From Paenibacillus sp. 32352 (GTDB lineage Bacteria; Bacillota; Bacilli; Paenibacillales; NBRC-103111): a stretch of 64,000 bases of DNA. The stretch's first letter is position 1; every line of letters starts with the position of its first letter. The position numbers were made by a program, and so were the translations under genes. Below the pieces are notes generated by a model, which ran no database searches, was not told the DNA's origin, and worked only from the letters and a program-made list of their open reading frames with translations. This document shows, one piece after another, positions 1 through 7,667 of the stretch. The DNA lies in NCBI RefSeq assembly GCF_002042965.1, contig NZ_MZNT01000003.1:186001-250000 (forward strand), in the 5' to 3' direction.

Positions 1-115
1 TATCCACCAGCATGGCCGAATCTCCATCTCGCAAGAGTGTGGGATAGACCCAGTCCGTTGTTCCCATAACTTCTGCGGACAATGGTAACATGTAGAGCAT
101 AGTGCTTTCCTGCAT
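1..115 (-). CDS. MBL-fold metallo-hydrolase, N-terminal fragment (runs off the window)
   Basis: The minus strand has a start codon at 115-113 with a good ribosome-binding site (ggaggga) just upstream, and the frame stays open to the window edge. The 38 visible residues begin MQEST and include LPLSAEVMGTTDWVYPTLL and DGDSAMLVD, which is the usual N-terminal strand pattern of metallo-beta-lactamase-fold hydrolases before the HxHxDH motif. The metal ligands lie outside the window, so substrate and activity cannot be judged. It is divergent from the T-box/gltX unit. Confidence 0.6.
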   Translation of the reverse strand, partial: MQESTMLYMLPLSAEVMGTTDWVYPTLLRDGDSAMLVD

Positions 116-296
116 GATGATCCCTCCTGTTTCCGTAATCATTTTGTATCATACGGCAAAAGGGGTATAAAATCAACATAAAATTTAATCATAACATATT
201 TATAACAAAATGTCAAATGTAAATTATTTATAGGTATATCTCATATTATATAAAAAGTTTATGGGAATAAATTTGAAAAGATAGGAGTCCATAGAG

Positions 297-325
297 TTGA
301 CGATGTCAAAGGAGTATGGTATTTT
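297..325 (+). promoter_or_regulatory. SigA-type promoter of the T-box/gltX transcript
   Basis: TTGACG (297-302) and TATTTT (320-325) are separated by 17 nt, placing transcription start near 332, just before the T-box leader. The region from 116 to 296 is very AT-rich and otherwise shows nothing recognisable. Confidence 0.5.
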
Positions 326-334
326 GAATTAATA

Positions 335-606
335 TTTTCAGAATATTGAAACGACGATGAAGAGGAAGAGTAGTGAGCCGCTCGAATGTCAGAGAGCCCA
401 TGCCGGTGGAAATTGGGTATTCGATGCTGACGAAAGAAGCCTTGGAGGATCGGACTGAAAGACGTGGAGTAAGTCCGGCGGGTCTTCCCGTTACAGAAGA
501 AGCGCCCTGCTGTATGAGAGCGCTGGTAAGCGGGTTGCTTTGCAACCAATATAGGTGGTACCACGGAAGCTTGGCCTTTCGTCCTTAGTGGATGAAAGGC
601 TTTTTG
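335..606 (+). ncRNA. T-box riboswitch leader upstream of gltX
   Basis: The leader has the ordered landmarks of a tRNA-sensing T-box: the AGAGAG box at 391-396, an apical-loop-like segment at about 402-417, the T-box sequence aggtggtaccacgg (553-566) and an intrinsic terminator at 574-605. T-boxes let uncharged cognate tRNA pair its CCA end with the antiterminator and so turn on synthetase genes. Two GAA triplets (432-434, 436-438) lie where the specifier loop should be and would fit tRNA-Glu, but the stem I fold was not computed. The leader fills the gene-free stretch 116-642 together with its promoter. Confidence 0.85.
574..605 (+). terminator. T-box attenuator terminator
   Basis: gcctttcgtcc (574-584) pairs with ggatgaaaggc (590-600) with a single G-U pair, followed by five T (601-605). 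Its 5' arm follows the T-box sequence directly, as expected for the alternative terminator/antiterminator switch. Confidence 0.85.
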
Positions 607-642
607 GCGTCTATCAGAAGCTTTAGGAAAGGAAGATGAAGC

Positions 643-2316
643 ATGCAGCAATCACAGCTATCTGCTCTATTATTCCCCCATGTGCATCTCAAGCCTCAAG
701 ATATTATTGACCGGTATGACCGAAGGAAGCTGCAGCCGGAGGCTATGGTCACAAGATTCGCGCCGAGCCCTACCGGCTTCTTGACGATAGGCGGCTTGTA
801 CGCTACCTTTATCTCCGAGAGGCTGGCGCACCAGAGCGGAGGTGTTTTTTACCTTCGGATAGAAGATACGGACAAGAAGCGCGAGGTCGAAGGAAGTCTC
901 GAACGAATCATGGAAGCCTTAGACTATTTCGGAATTCGCTATGATGAAGGAGTTACGGCCTCCGGTGAAGAAATGGGAGAGTACGGACCGTATCGACAGA
1001 GCGCCCGGGCTGAGTTGTATCAGGTGTTTATCAAGGACCTTGTCGAAAGGGACCTTGCCTATCCTTGCTTCTGCGATGCAGTTGCCCTGCAGGACATTCG
1101 AAACACTCAGCAGTCCCGTAACGAAATGACCGGGTATTACGGCAAATGGGCGGTTCACCGCGGCTTCACGCCGGAACAAGTCAAAGAGGAGCTGGCCAAA
1201 GGCCGGCCGTTCGTCATCCGTCTGAAATCTCCCGGCTCCTTCGATCGCATAATTCGCTATACCGATCTGGTTAAAGGGGAATTGGAACTGCCGGAGAATG
1301 GGCAGGATATCGTTATTATGAAGAGCGACGGTCTTCCTACTTATCATTTTGCACATGCTGTCGATGATTATTTGATGGGAACGACGCACGTAATCCGCGG
1401 TGACGAATGGCTGTCCTCCGTCCCTATACATATGCAGCTTTTTGACGTTCTCGGATGGAAGCGGCCGGAATACGGGCATCTGGCTCCGATCATGAAGATG
1501 GACGGCCAATCCAAACGCAAGTTCAGCAAGCGCAAGGACCCGGATGCCGCTGTACACTTTTACCAGCAGCAAGGCTACCCCAAAGAGGCGATAGCCGAAT
1601 ACTTTATGACCCTTGTCAATTCCAGCTATGAGGATTGGCGGCAGCTTCATCCCGATGAGCCGTACACCTGGTTTCAGGTTGAGACGGGCAAAATGAGTGT
1701 CAGCGGTCCTCTGTTCGACATGGCCAAGCTGCAGGATATCAGCAAGGATATCATTGCCGGACTGAGCGCCGAAGAAATGCTCGGACAGGTGACGGAGTGG
1801 GCCCGCAGGTATGATACAGGGTTCTATCACAGATTAGTCAGCGATACGGAGTATGCCCATCGGATTGTTGGCATAGGCAAAGATCCCTTTAAGCCAAGAA
1901 AGGATTATGCCAGGTGGTCGGATGTGCCGAACGCTGTCTCCTATTTCTTCGACGAGGCGTTTGAGGCGGATTCGGAAGCATTCCTGGAATGGCTTCCGGT
2001 GTCGGTCCCGCTGCCTATTGCCCGGCAAATAGTTCATTCCTATTCAACCTTGTATAATCCTGGGGATGAGAGGGAAGCTTGGTTCGGCAAAATGAAGCGG
2101 GTGGCGGAGCAGTACGGTTTTGCCCAAGATGCGAAGACATACAAGAAGCAGCCGGGATGCTTTAAAGGTCATGTTGGGGATGTTGCGATGGTTTTAAGGC
2201 TGGCAATGACCCATCGGACTCAAACACCCGATCTGTATGATATTATGCAGGTTATGGGCGAGGACAGAGTATGCAGGCGCTTGAACCTTTTTGCTAATGA
2301 GGATGGAAATGAGTAA
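643..2316 (+). CDS. gltX: Glutamyl-tRNA synthetase-like protein with altered HIGH motif
   Basis: Predicted class I synthetase charging tRNA with glutamate in the cytoplasm, 557 residues against roughly 480-500 for the usual enzyme. There is an N-terminal extension of about 35 residues before VTRFAPSPTG. The Rossmann domain shows FAPSPTGFLTIGG, so the first residue of the HIGH signature is Thr48 instead of His. A CFC pair follows, then IMKSDGLPTYHFAHAVDD and HVIRGDEW, which are strongly GluRS-like. The second signature is KFSKR (residues 293-297). The C-terminal ~200 residues are the anticodon-binding part. Start 643 is supported by GGAAAGGA eight bases upstream. It lies behind a T-box leader, as expected for a synthetase gene. 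It may be a second GluRS copy, since bacilli normally carry another gltX elsewhere; that copy is not visible here. Confidence 0.85.
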   Translation: MQQSQLSALLFPHVHLKPQDIIDRYDRRKLQPEAMVTRFAPSPTGFLTIGGLYATFISERLAHQSGGVFYLRIEDTDKKREVEGSLERIMEALDYFGIRYDEGVTASGEEMGEYGPYRQSARAELYQVFIKDLVERDLAYPCFCDAVALQDIRNTQQSRNEMTGYYGKWAVHRGFTPEQVKEELAKGRPFVIRLKSPGSFDRIIRYTDLVKGELELPENGQDIVIMKSDGLPTYHFAHAVDDYLMGTTHVIRGDEWLSSVPIHMQLFDVLGWKRPEYGHLAPIMKMDGQSKRKFSKRKDPDAAVHFYQQQGYPKEAIAEYFMTLVNSSYEDWRQLHPDEPYTWFQVETGKMSVSGPLFDMAKLQDISKDIIAGLSAEEMLGQVTEWARRYDTGFYHRLVSDTEYAHRIVGIGKDPFKPRKDYARWSDVPNAVSYFFDEAFEADSEAFLEWLPVSVPLPIARQIVHSYSTLYNPGDEREAWFGKMKRVAEQYGFAQDAKTYKKQPGCFKGHVGDVAMVLRLAMTHRTQTPDLYDIMQVMGEDRVCRRLNLFANEDGNE

Positions 2317-2842
2317 GGGAAGCCGGGCACCGTTAGCGTTCTTGATAGGGGGATTGGCGGTGTGCCTTGCTGTCGCATTGACGGTGTATCTCGTGCTAAG
2401 CCCTTCCGATTTAGAGAAGATCAATAAGCAAATCGATGCGGACGGCCTTCAGCTGCTTATGTCCAGGGCGGACGTGGAGAAGCGGATGGGAAGTACGGCA
2501 TCCTTGGAGCAAGGCTTCGGCGGCTATGCCTTACAGTATGCCGATAAGCAGATCAGGGTTGAATTCCCGGATGGGGACCGGTACAGGGACAAGGTCACGA
2601 CGATGGAAACGGACAATCCGCATTACTCCATCCTTGGAATTCGGGCAGGCGATTCCGCCGATAAGCTGGAGCAGCAGGCCAAGGCGTTTTCCTTTAAGCA
2701 AAGCCGCAGCAATCCCCCATATTTTGTATGGGGAAGATTTTATCTTATTGTGCACTATAATGAAGATCCCGATGGGAGCAAGACCATTCGAAGCCTGCGG
2801 ATAGGAATAGAAGATCCCGGGCGAAGGAAGAAAGTGTTCTAG
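2309..2842 (+). CDS. Small membrane-anchored protein of unknown function
   Basis: I do not recognise this gene. From ATG 2309 (GAGG six bases upstream) it encodes 177 residues: a short basic start, one strong hydrophobic segment (LAFLIGGLAVCLAVALTVYL, about residues 8-27) and an extracytoplasmic domain of about 145 residues ending in a basic tail. The pattern 'LLMSRADVEKRMG' followed by a beta-rich stretch resembles small domains that follow a single membrane anchor in Firmicutes. In-frame starts at 2291, 2297 and 2303 are also possible. It overlaps the gltX end by a few bases, so it is probably translationally coupled and cotranscribed from the T-box promoter. A functional link to tRNA charging is not evident. 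Confidence 0.6.
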   Translation: MSKGSRAPLAFLIGGLAVCLAVALTVYLVLSPSDLEKINKQIDADGLQLLMSRADVEKRMGSTASLEQGFGGYALQYADKQIRVEFPDGDRYRDKVTTMETDNPHYSILGIRAGDSADKLEQQAKAFSFKQSRSNPPYFVWGRFYLIVHYNEDPDGSKTIRSLRIGIEDPGRRKKVF

Positions 2843-2914
2843 GAACGCCCGGCAGGATGAGGAACGTGGTTCGGTCTTGTCCCAATCGGAATCAGGAAAA
2901 GAGGAGTAGGATTC

Positions 2915-3418
2915 ATGGGAACTGAAATTGAAAAGAAATATTTATTGGAGTCTTTTCCTGAAGCCATTCTGCAGAACAAGGAGTTGAAGCTGATATCCAC
3001 CCAACATATTTACCAGACGTATTTGGCTTTTTCGGATAAAGAAGAGATACGGGTAAGGCAGCTGGTTGATCACGACGGAACGTCGACATTCACTCATACG
3101 TTCAAATCAGGGCATGGCATGGTACGCCAAGAGATCGAATATCCCATATCCGAGGAGATATACCGTCAGCTTCTGGGCAATACGCAGCTCGTTCCGTTGG
3201 AAAAGGTCCGCACTACCGTCGAGCATCAGGGACATAAGTACGAAATCGACGAGTATAAGCAGATCGATCTGCTTGTGGTGGAGGTGGAATTTGCCGACGA
3301 GAGCGCGGCTTATTCCTTCCAGCCTCCGGCATGGTTTGGAAGAGAACTGGGACAAGAGGAAGAGTTTCGGAATAAGACGCTGTGGATAGGACTACAGACA
3401 CAAAATGATCGCATTTAA
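2915..3418 (+). CDS. CYTH-domain protein (triphosphate tunnel metalloenzyme family)
   Basis: The N-terminus carries the family signature ExExK as E4-I-E6-K-K8 (MGTEIEKKYLL), followed by alternating charged beta strands (EEIRVRQL, FTHTFKSG, RQEIEYPI, HKYEIDEYK, LLVVEVEF) that form the eight-stranded tunnel in this family. Members act on inorganic triphosphate, thiamine triphosphate or related substrates with a divalent metal; which one applies here cannot be told. At 167 residues it is the size of single-domain CYTH proteins. A clear site (aagaggagtagg) precedes ATG 2915. It stands 72 nt after the previous gene. Confidence 0.75.
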   Translation: MGTEIEKKYLLESFPEAILQNKELKLISTQHIYQTYLAFSDKEEIRVRQLVDHDGTSTFTHTFKSGHGMVRQEIEYPISEEIYRQLLGNTQLVPLEKVRTTVEHQGHKYEIDEYKQIDLLVVEVEFADESAAYSFQPPAWFGRELGQEEEFRNKTLWIGLQTQNDRI

Positions 3419-3507
3419 ATTTCCCGTATGGGGTTGATAAACTTCCTTATCTGTATAATAATAAATAAGCTATAAATCGAATGATTACAGGGAGAAAAGG
3501 ATTCAAA

Positions 3508-3744
3508 ATGCCAACGACAACAACTACTACAGAAGAACAAACTCAGGAAACGGAATTACAGCAGGTTGAAATTTGGAAATGTAAAGACGCGGCGTGCAAA
3601 GCCTGGATTCGCAAAGAGTTCGTGACCGAAGAGCATCCAGCCTGCCCATTGTGCAAAGGCGGCATGGTTCGCAGCTATAAGCATGTGCCGGTAGTAAAGA
3701 AAAAAGGAAACAAAAAATTCATCGTTGGTAAACGAAGACTGTAG
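3508..3744 (+). CDS. YdjO-like cold-inducible Zn-ribbon protein
   Basis: A 78-residue protein if started at ATG 3508 (MPTTTTT), which has an AAAGGA site; an upstream ATG at 3481 would add nine residues with no better site. After a Thr/Glu-rich N-terminus it has C25-x4-C30 and C46-PL-C49, a four-cysteine zinc ribbon, then a Lys/Arg-rich tail ending VGKRRL. This layout matches the YdjO family of small cold-inducible proteins of bacilli, whose molecular role is not known to me. Monocistronic by appearance, with a terminator at 3793. Confidence 0.65.
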   Translation: MPTTTTTTEEQTQETELQQVEIWKCKDAACKAWIRKEFVTEEHPACPLCKGGMVRSYKHVPVVKKKGNKKFIVGKRRL

Positions 3745-3792
3745 AAACGGATATCGCTCGAATCCTGGGCGTATATTATTGATGATAAAGGG

Positions 3793-3820
3793 GCTGCTGG
3801 GAGATACCGGCAGCTTTTTT
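3793..3820 (+). terminator. Intrinsic terminator after the ydjO-like gene
   Basis: gctgctgg (3793-3800) and ccggcagc (3807-3814) form an 8-bp stem with a six-base loop and a run of six T. Confidence 0.8.
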
Positions 3821-3867
3821 GTTTGCTTTAAGGAAGCTGAATGTTATTGTTCGATTTTGTAAAAGAA

Positions 3868-3912
3868 GTGTTCATTCCTCTCATTTTCGCAGCCGGATAG
3901 CTCTTTTATACT
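3868..3912 (+). promoter_or_regulatory. Putative response-regulator box and -10 for transporter I permeases
   Basis: GTGTTCATTCCTCTCATTTT (3868-3887) continues as CGCAGC and ends 13 nt before TATACT (3907-3912). The same box, 21 of 26 positions identical, and a TATAAT at exactly the same distance lie upstream of the binding-protein gene (9267-9311). The would-be -35 (about 3884-3889) is poor, which suits an activator-dependent promoter. The natural candidate regulator is the AraC-type response regulator at 7642-9249; that link is inferred. Confidence 0.6.
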
Positions 3913-3958
3913 TGGAGGTATGAAATGGAGTTATTTTATGTATAAAGGGTGAGCTGCT

Positions 3959-4915
3959 ATGAATACTCAAACAACACATTCTCCTGGCCGGCAACTTCCG
4001 CACAGACGTAAACCCTTCAAGACCAAGGGCCGGTGGGAATCCCCGATAGCCGGATATTTATTCATTTCTCCTTGGCTGCTAGGCTTCCTGCTCCTCACGC
4101 TGTGGCCGATGGCGCAATCTGTCTATTACTCTTTCACCAAATTCACGCTGCTGGATGTCCCGGAATGGGTAGGGACGAGAAACTACGAACGTATATTTGC
4201 CGATGACGATACGTTTCGCCAATCGCTTAAGGTGACGCTCCTATTCGTTGTCCTGTCCGTACCGGTCAAGCTGTTTACGGCGCTCATGGTCGCCATACTG
4301 CTTAACAAGAAGATTAAAGGGATTTCGATATACCGCACGTTGATTTATTTGCCGTCGCTCATTGGAAGCAGCATAGCCGTAGCGGTCTTATGGAAAAATA
4401 TTTGGGGCATCGACGGCTTCATCAATAAGCTGTTAAGCGTGTTCGGAATCAAAGGAATCAGCTGGATCAGCACGCCGGGTACGGCATTGGGCACGTTAAT
4501 TCTGCTCGTTGTATGGCAGTTCGGTTCGTCGATGGTCATCTTCCTTGCCGGCTTGAAGCAGGTCCCGACAGAATTATATGAAGCGTCCGCGGTAGACGGG
4601 GCCTCCAAGATAAGGCAGTTTTTCCGCATTACGCTGCCCATGCTCTCTCCGGTTTTGCTGTTTAATCTGGTGCTGCAGACGATCGGATCGTTTCAGATGT
4701 TCACTCAGGCTTTTATTATTACGAAAGGCGGTCCGGTGAACTCAACCTATATGTATGCGCTTTACCTGTATGACCGTGCCTTTTCACGATACGACATGGG
4801 GTATGCCTCGGCTCTGGCTTGGATCCTGCTTGTTATTATCGGCTTAGCTACAGCCATCATTTTTGCCTCATCCCGATATTGGGTATTTTATGAGACGGAA
4901 GCGGGGAAAAAATAA
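3959..4915 (+). CDS. Sugar ABC transporter permease (MalF/UgpA type), transporter I
   Basis: 318-residue inner-membrane permease of the CUT1 family. About 40 basic, polar residues precede the first membrane segment (YLFISPWLLGFLLLTLWP), and five further segments follow. The EAA loop that contacts the ATPase reads EASAVDGAS...ITLPMLSP. The start ATG 3959 has AAAGGGTGA upstream. The stop overlaps the next gene's start (TAATG), so the two permeases are coupled and should form a heterodimer. No ATPase gene lies nearby, typical for transporters energised by a shared MsmX-type protein. Substrate is unknown; the linked YesM/AraC pair suggests a plant-derived oligosaccharide or glycoside. Confidence 0.85.
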   Translation: MNTQTTHSPGRQLPHRRKPFKTKGRWESPIAGYLFISPWLLGFLLLTLWPMAQSVYYSFTKFTLLDVPEWVGTRNYERIFADDDTFRQSLKVTLLFVVLSVPVKLFTALMVAILLNKKIKGISIYRTLIYLPSLIGSSIAVAVLWKNIWGIDGFINKLLSVFGIKGISWISTPGTALGTLILLVVWQFGSSMVIFLAGLKQVPTELYEASAVDGASKIRQFFRITLPMLSPVLLFNLVLQTIGSFQMFTQAFIITKGGPVNSTYMYALYLYDRAFSRYDMGYASALAWILLVIIGLATAIIFASSRYWVFYETEAGKK

Positions 4916-5760
4916 TGAACAGCACATTGCGTCGTTCTCTTCAATCACATGTCCTACTAGTAATATTCAGTCTGATCATGGTGTACCCCATTCTATGGTG
5001 GGTAGGGGCTGCCTTTAAATCCAATGCTGAGATGAGCTCGCCTTCGCTGTTTCCGAAGGAATGGCTGTGGAGCAACTTTACGGAAGGCTGGACGGCGATT
5101 CCCAAATTCACGTTTACGCAATTTTATGTGAATACCTTCGAGCTGATTATCGGGGTGCTTGTTACCTCCGTTCTATCGTGCAGCTTGGTTGCTTTTGGCT
5201 TCGCCAGGCTGGATTTTCCGTTAAAAAACTTCTGGTTCAGCGTCCTGCTTGTCACGCTGATGCTCCCCACCCAGGTAACGCTGGTTCCCCAGTACATTAT
5301 GTTTAATACGTGGGGATGGGTCAATTCGTACTTGCCGTTTTATGTCCCGCATGCATTAGCCGGGGGGATTGGCGGACCGTTCTTTATTTTCCTGCTGGTC
5401 CAGTTTATCCGCGCATTGCCCAAGGAGCTTGACGAATCGGCCAAAATGGACGGCTGCAGCTGGTTCGGCATTTATTGGCGCATCGTGATGCCGCTGACCA
5501 AGCCCGCTCTCGTCACAGTGATGATATACTGCTTTTTATGGAATTGGGACGATTTCTTCGGTCAGCTGCTTTACATCAATTCGTTGGATAAATACACGGT
5601 AGGTCTGGCCCTGAAGCTGTTTGTTGACAGCCAGTCCGCACTGCCTTGGGGACAACTGCTCGCGATGTCTCTCGTGTCCATCCTTCCTTCGGTCGTTCTT
5701 TTTTTCATGGCCCAAAAGCACTTTGTAGAGGGCATTGCGTCCGGTGCAGTGAAAGGGTAA
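4915..5760 (+). CDS. Sugar ABC transporter permease (MalG/UgpE type), transporter I
   Basis: 281-residue partner permease with six predicted membrane segments, starting with HVLLVIFSLIMVYPILWWVG. The EAA loop is ELDESAKMDGCSWFGIYW followed by RIVMPLTKPAL, the contact site for the nucleotide-binding subunit. It ends in a typical MalG tail (QKHFVEGIASGAVKG). It starts inside the stop codon of the upstream permease and is followed by a terminator at 5792, so the downstream sensor genes are probably a partly separate unit. Confidence 0.85.
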   Translation: MNSTLRRSLQSHVLLVIFSLIMVYPILWWVGAAFKSNAEMSSPSLFPKEWLWSNFTEGWTAIPKFTFTQFYVNTFELIIGVLVTSVLSCSLVAFGFARLDFPLKNFWFSVLLVTLMLPTQVTLVPQYIMFNTWGWVNSYLPFYVPHALAGGIGGPFFIFLLVQFIRALPKELDESAKMDGCSWFGIYWRIVMPLTKPALVTVMIYCFLWNWDDFFGQLLYINSLDKYTVGLALKLFVDSQSALPWGQLLAMSLVSILPSVVLFFMAQKHFVEGIASGAVKG

Positions 5761-5791
5761 AATAGGTCTACCCAGCTTCATACATTGAATT

Positions 5792-5818
5792 AAGCTGCAC
5801 ATGGTGGCAGCTTTTTTG
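5792..5818 (+). terminator. Intrinsic terminator between permeases and sensor genes
   Basis: aagctgc (5792-5798) and gcagctt (5807-5813) form a short stem followed by T residues. It separates transporter genes from the two-component genes. Confidence 0.65.
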
Positions 5819-5885
5819 CTTCCTTTATGATAGCGTTTTCTATCAGGCTGGCCGAAAGAGCTAAACAGAATAAAACAGATGCCGC

Positions 5886-7667
5886 ATGAGGGAGTTGACC
5901 GTTCTGAATCTGTTTAAGAAAGTGCGAATAGACCGTCTGTTTTTTAGCAGCTTTGCTGTTTTTATTACCGCGCTGCTGCTTATTTTCACCTGGATCAGCT
6001 ACAGCTTCACCTCACGTGAGCTGGCAGAGAATACGTCGTTCTATCAGCAGGATTTGCTGGGAGAGCTGAACAAGCAGCTCGATATCCAGCTGAGGTCCAT
6101 TGAACAAATGTCCCTGGCCGCGTCCCGCAATATCGATACGATAGGCTTCGATCCTCTGGAGAAGGATTCCTTCGAGAGGCTCCGGCGCAAGAAGGACCTG
6201 CTCAATATGCTTGCCAATATTACGTATAGTACGACCATGGTGCAGTCAATATATTTGTATACGGATACGCCGGAGCTGACCGACTCTCAAGCGCCTGTCC
6301 GGTTTCTTGATCTTCGCGGCATCAAGGAAGAAAGCTGGTACCCGGAAATCCAGAAGAATGACTTCACCTGGATCGCCGATCATATGATACAGACGAATAC
6401 GGGACCTCAGCATTTTATCGGCTTTGCCCGCAAGGTGTACAACAACTCCGGCAAATATTACGGACTGCTTGTGCTTAATATCAAGGCCTCGGCCATTGAG
6501 CAGCTCGTGCGCGGCGAGACCGAGGGGAGAAGCCGGATCCTGCTGGATGCGGGAGGCAAGACGATATCGTCCATCGGCAATCCGGTATTAAGCGAATCGG
6601 AGCTCGCTTCGATCCGGGCGGAGAGGAACAAATCCGGCAGTGTCCGCCTTCCGGCGGCGGAAGGAAGGGAGGATGTGCTGCTCGTCTGGAACAAAACCCG
6701 TTCCGACTGGATGCTTGTTGAGACGACGCCCTGGAGCAGCATCGTGACCGGAAGCGTCCGGCTGGCGTATGTTTTGATTACGGTAGGGTTATCGGCTATT
6801 TTTATCGCCTCGTTCTTTACTTTATTTTTATCCCGGCAGTTCACGAAGCCGATCCGTCACCTGCTTGCCGTTATGGGAGGTGTGCCTGCGAGCACGTCCA
6901 TATCGAATTTGCCGACGGATTACACCAATGAATTCGGCAATATGTTCAACGGCTACCGAAGGCAAATGGAGCGGATCGAGGAGCTGCTGGAATCGTTGAA
7001 GGAGCAGCATAAACGGCAGCGGGAGGCGGAGATTCATGCGCTGCAGGCCATGATCAATCCGCACTTCTTATACAATACACTGGATCAGCTGAACTGGCTC
7101 GCCATCGAATCCGGCCAGGAGAAAATAAGCGAAATTTTATCCCTAATGGGCAAGATGTTCCGCATCGGATTGTCCAACGGGGAAACGATGATTCCCGTGA
7201 CGGATGAGCTGCTACATGCCGATTGTTATTTGCAAATTCAGAATGTTCGCTGGGGAGAACGGTTATCTTATACCATCCATGTAGATGAGGAGGTTAAGTC
7301 ACTTCTTATTCCCCGTATGACGCTGCAGCCATTTATTGAGAACGCCATTATTCACGGCTTTCACGGAAGACGATCCGGCCATATTGCCATATATGGATTG
7401 CTCAGGGATCAGCATGTAGAATTTCGGATAGAAGATAACGGCGCCGGCCTGCGGGACGATTGGAATACCCGCAAGAAAAGAAAAACAGGCGGCTACGGAA
7501 TAAGGAACGTTAAGGACCGAATAGACGCCTTCTGGGGAGCCCCGTACGGGGTCAAGCTTGAAAACAGAGAGCAGGTAGGGACGAGGGTAACCATTATACT
7601 GCCTGTAACGGTGAATCGGCAGGAAGAGGTGGAGAGATACGATGTGGAAGGTTCTCATTGTGGATGA
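5886..7667 (+). CDS. YesM-type sensor histidine kinase
   Basis: 593-residue membrane kinase. A first membrane segment (FAVFITALLLIFTWISYSF, about residues 20-40) precedes an extracytoplasmic sensor domain of about 250 residues, a second membrane segment near residues 300-320 and a HAMP-like linker (SRQFTKPIRHLLAVM). The His_kinase box INPHFLYNTLDQLNWLA places the phospho-accepting histidine near residue 393. The C-terminal ATPase has LQPFIENAIIHG and a GYGIRN G-box. This is the LytS/YesM type paired with AraC-type response regulators that control carbohydrate genes. It overlaps the regulator gene by 26 nt. The start is uncertain because no good ribosome-binding site precedes ATG 5886. Confidence 0.85.
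   Translation: MRELTVLNLFKKVRIDRLFFSSFAVFITALLLIFTWISYSFTSRELAENTSFYQQDLLGELNKQLDIQLRSIEQMSLAASRNIDTIGFDPLEKDSFERLRRKKDLLNMLANITYSTTMVQSIYLYTDTPELTDSQAPVRFLDLRGIKEESWYPEIQKNDFTWIADHMIQTNTGPQHFIGFARKVYNNSGKYYGLLVLNIKASAIEQLVRGETEGRSRILLDAGGKTISSIGNPVLSESELASIRAERNKSGSVRLPAAEGREDVLLVWNKTRSDWMLVETTPWSSIVTGSVRLAYVLITVGLSAIFIASFFTLFLSRQFTKPIRHLLAVMGGVPASTSISNLPTDYTNEFGNMFNGYRRQMERIEELLESLKEQHKRQREAEIHALQAMINPHFLYNTLDQLNWLAIESGQEKISEILSLMGKMFRIGLSNGETMIPVTDELLHADCYLQIQNVRWGERLSYTIHVDEEVKSLLIPRMTLQPFIENAIIHGFHGRRSGHIAIYGLLRDQHVEFRIEDNGAGLRDDWNTRKKRKTGGYGIRNVKDRIDAFWGAPYGVKLENREQVGTRVTIILPVTVNRQEEVERYDVEGSHCG

Noticed and set aside
259..651. Short open frames in the T-box leader region on both strands
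   Set aside because: They overlap the structured RNA leader and have no protein-like features.
919..1830. Open frame of about 300 codons on the minus strand inside the GluRS gene
   Set aside because: Fully antisense to a gene with clear motifs; composition looks like a shadow frame and no ribosome-binding site supports it.
3920..3952. Ten-codon leader peptide (MKWSYFMYKG) before the transporter I permease
   Set aside because: The GGAGG sits only one base from its ATG and the predicted transcription start lies there, so translation is unlikely.
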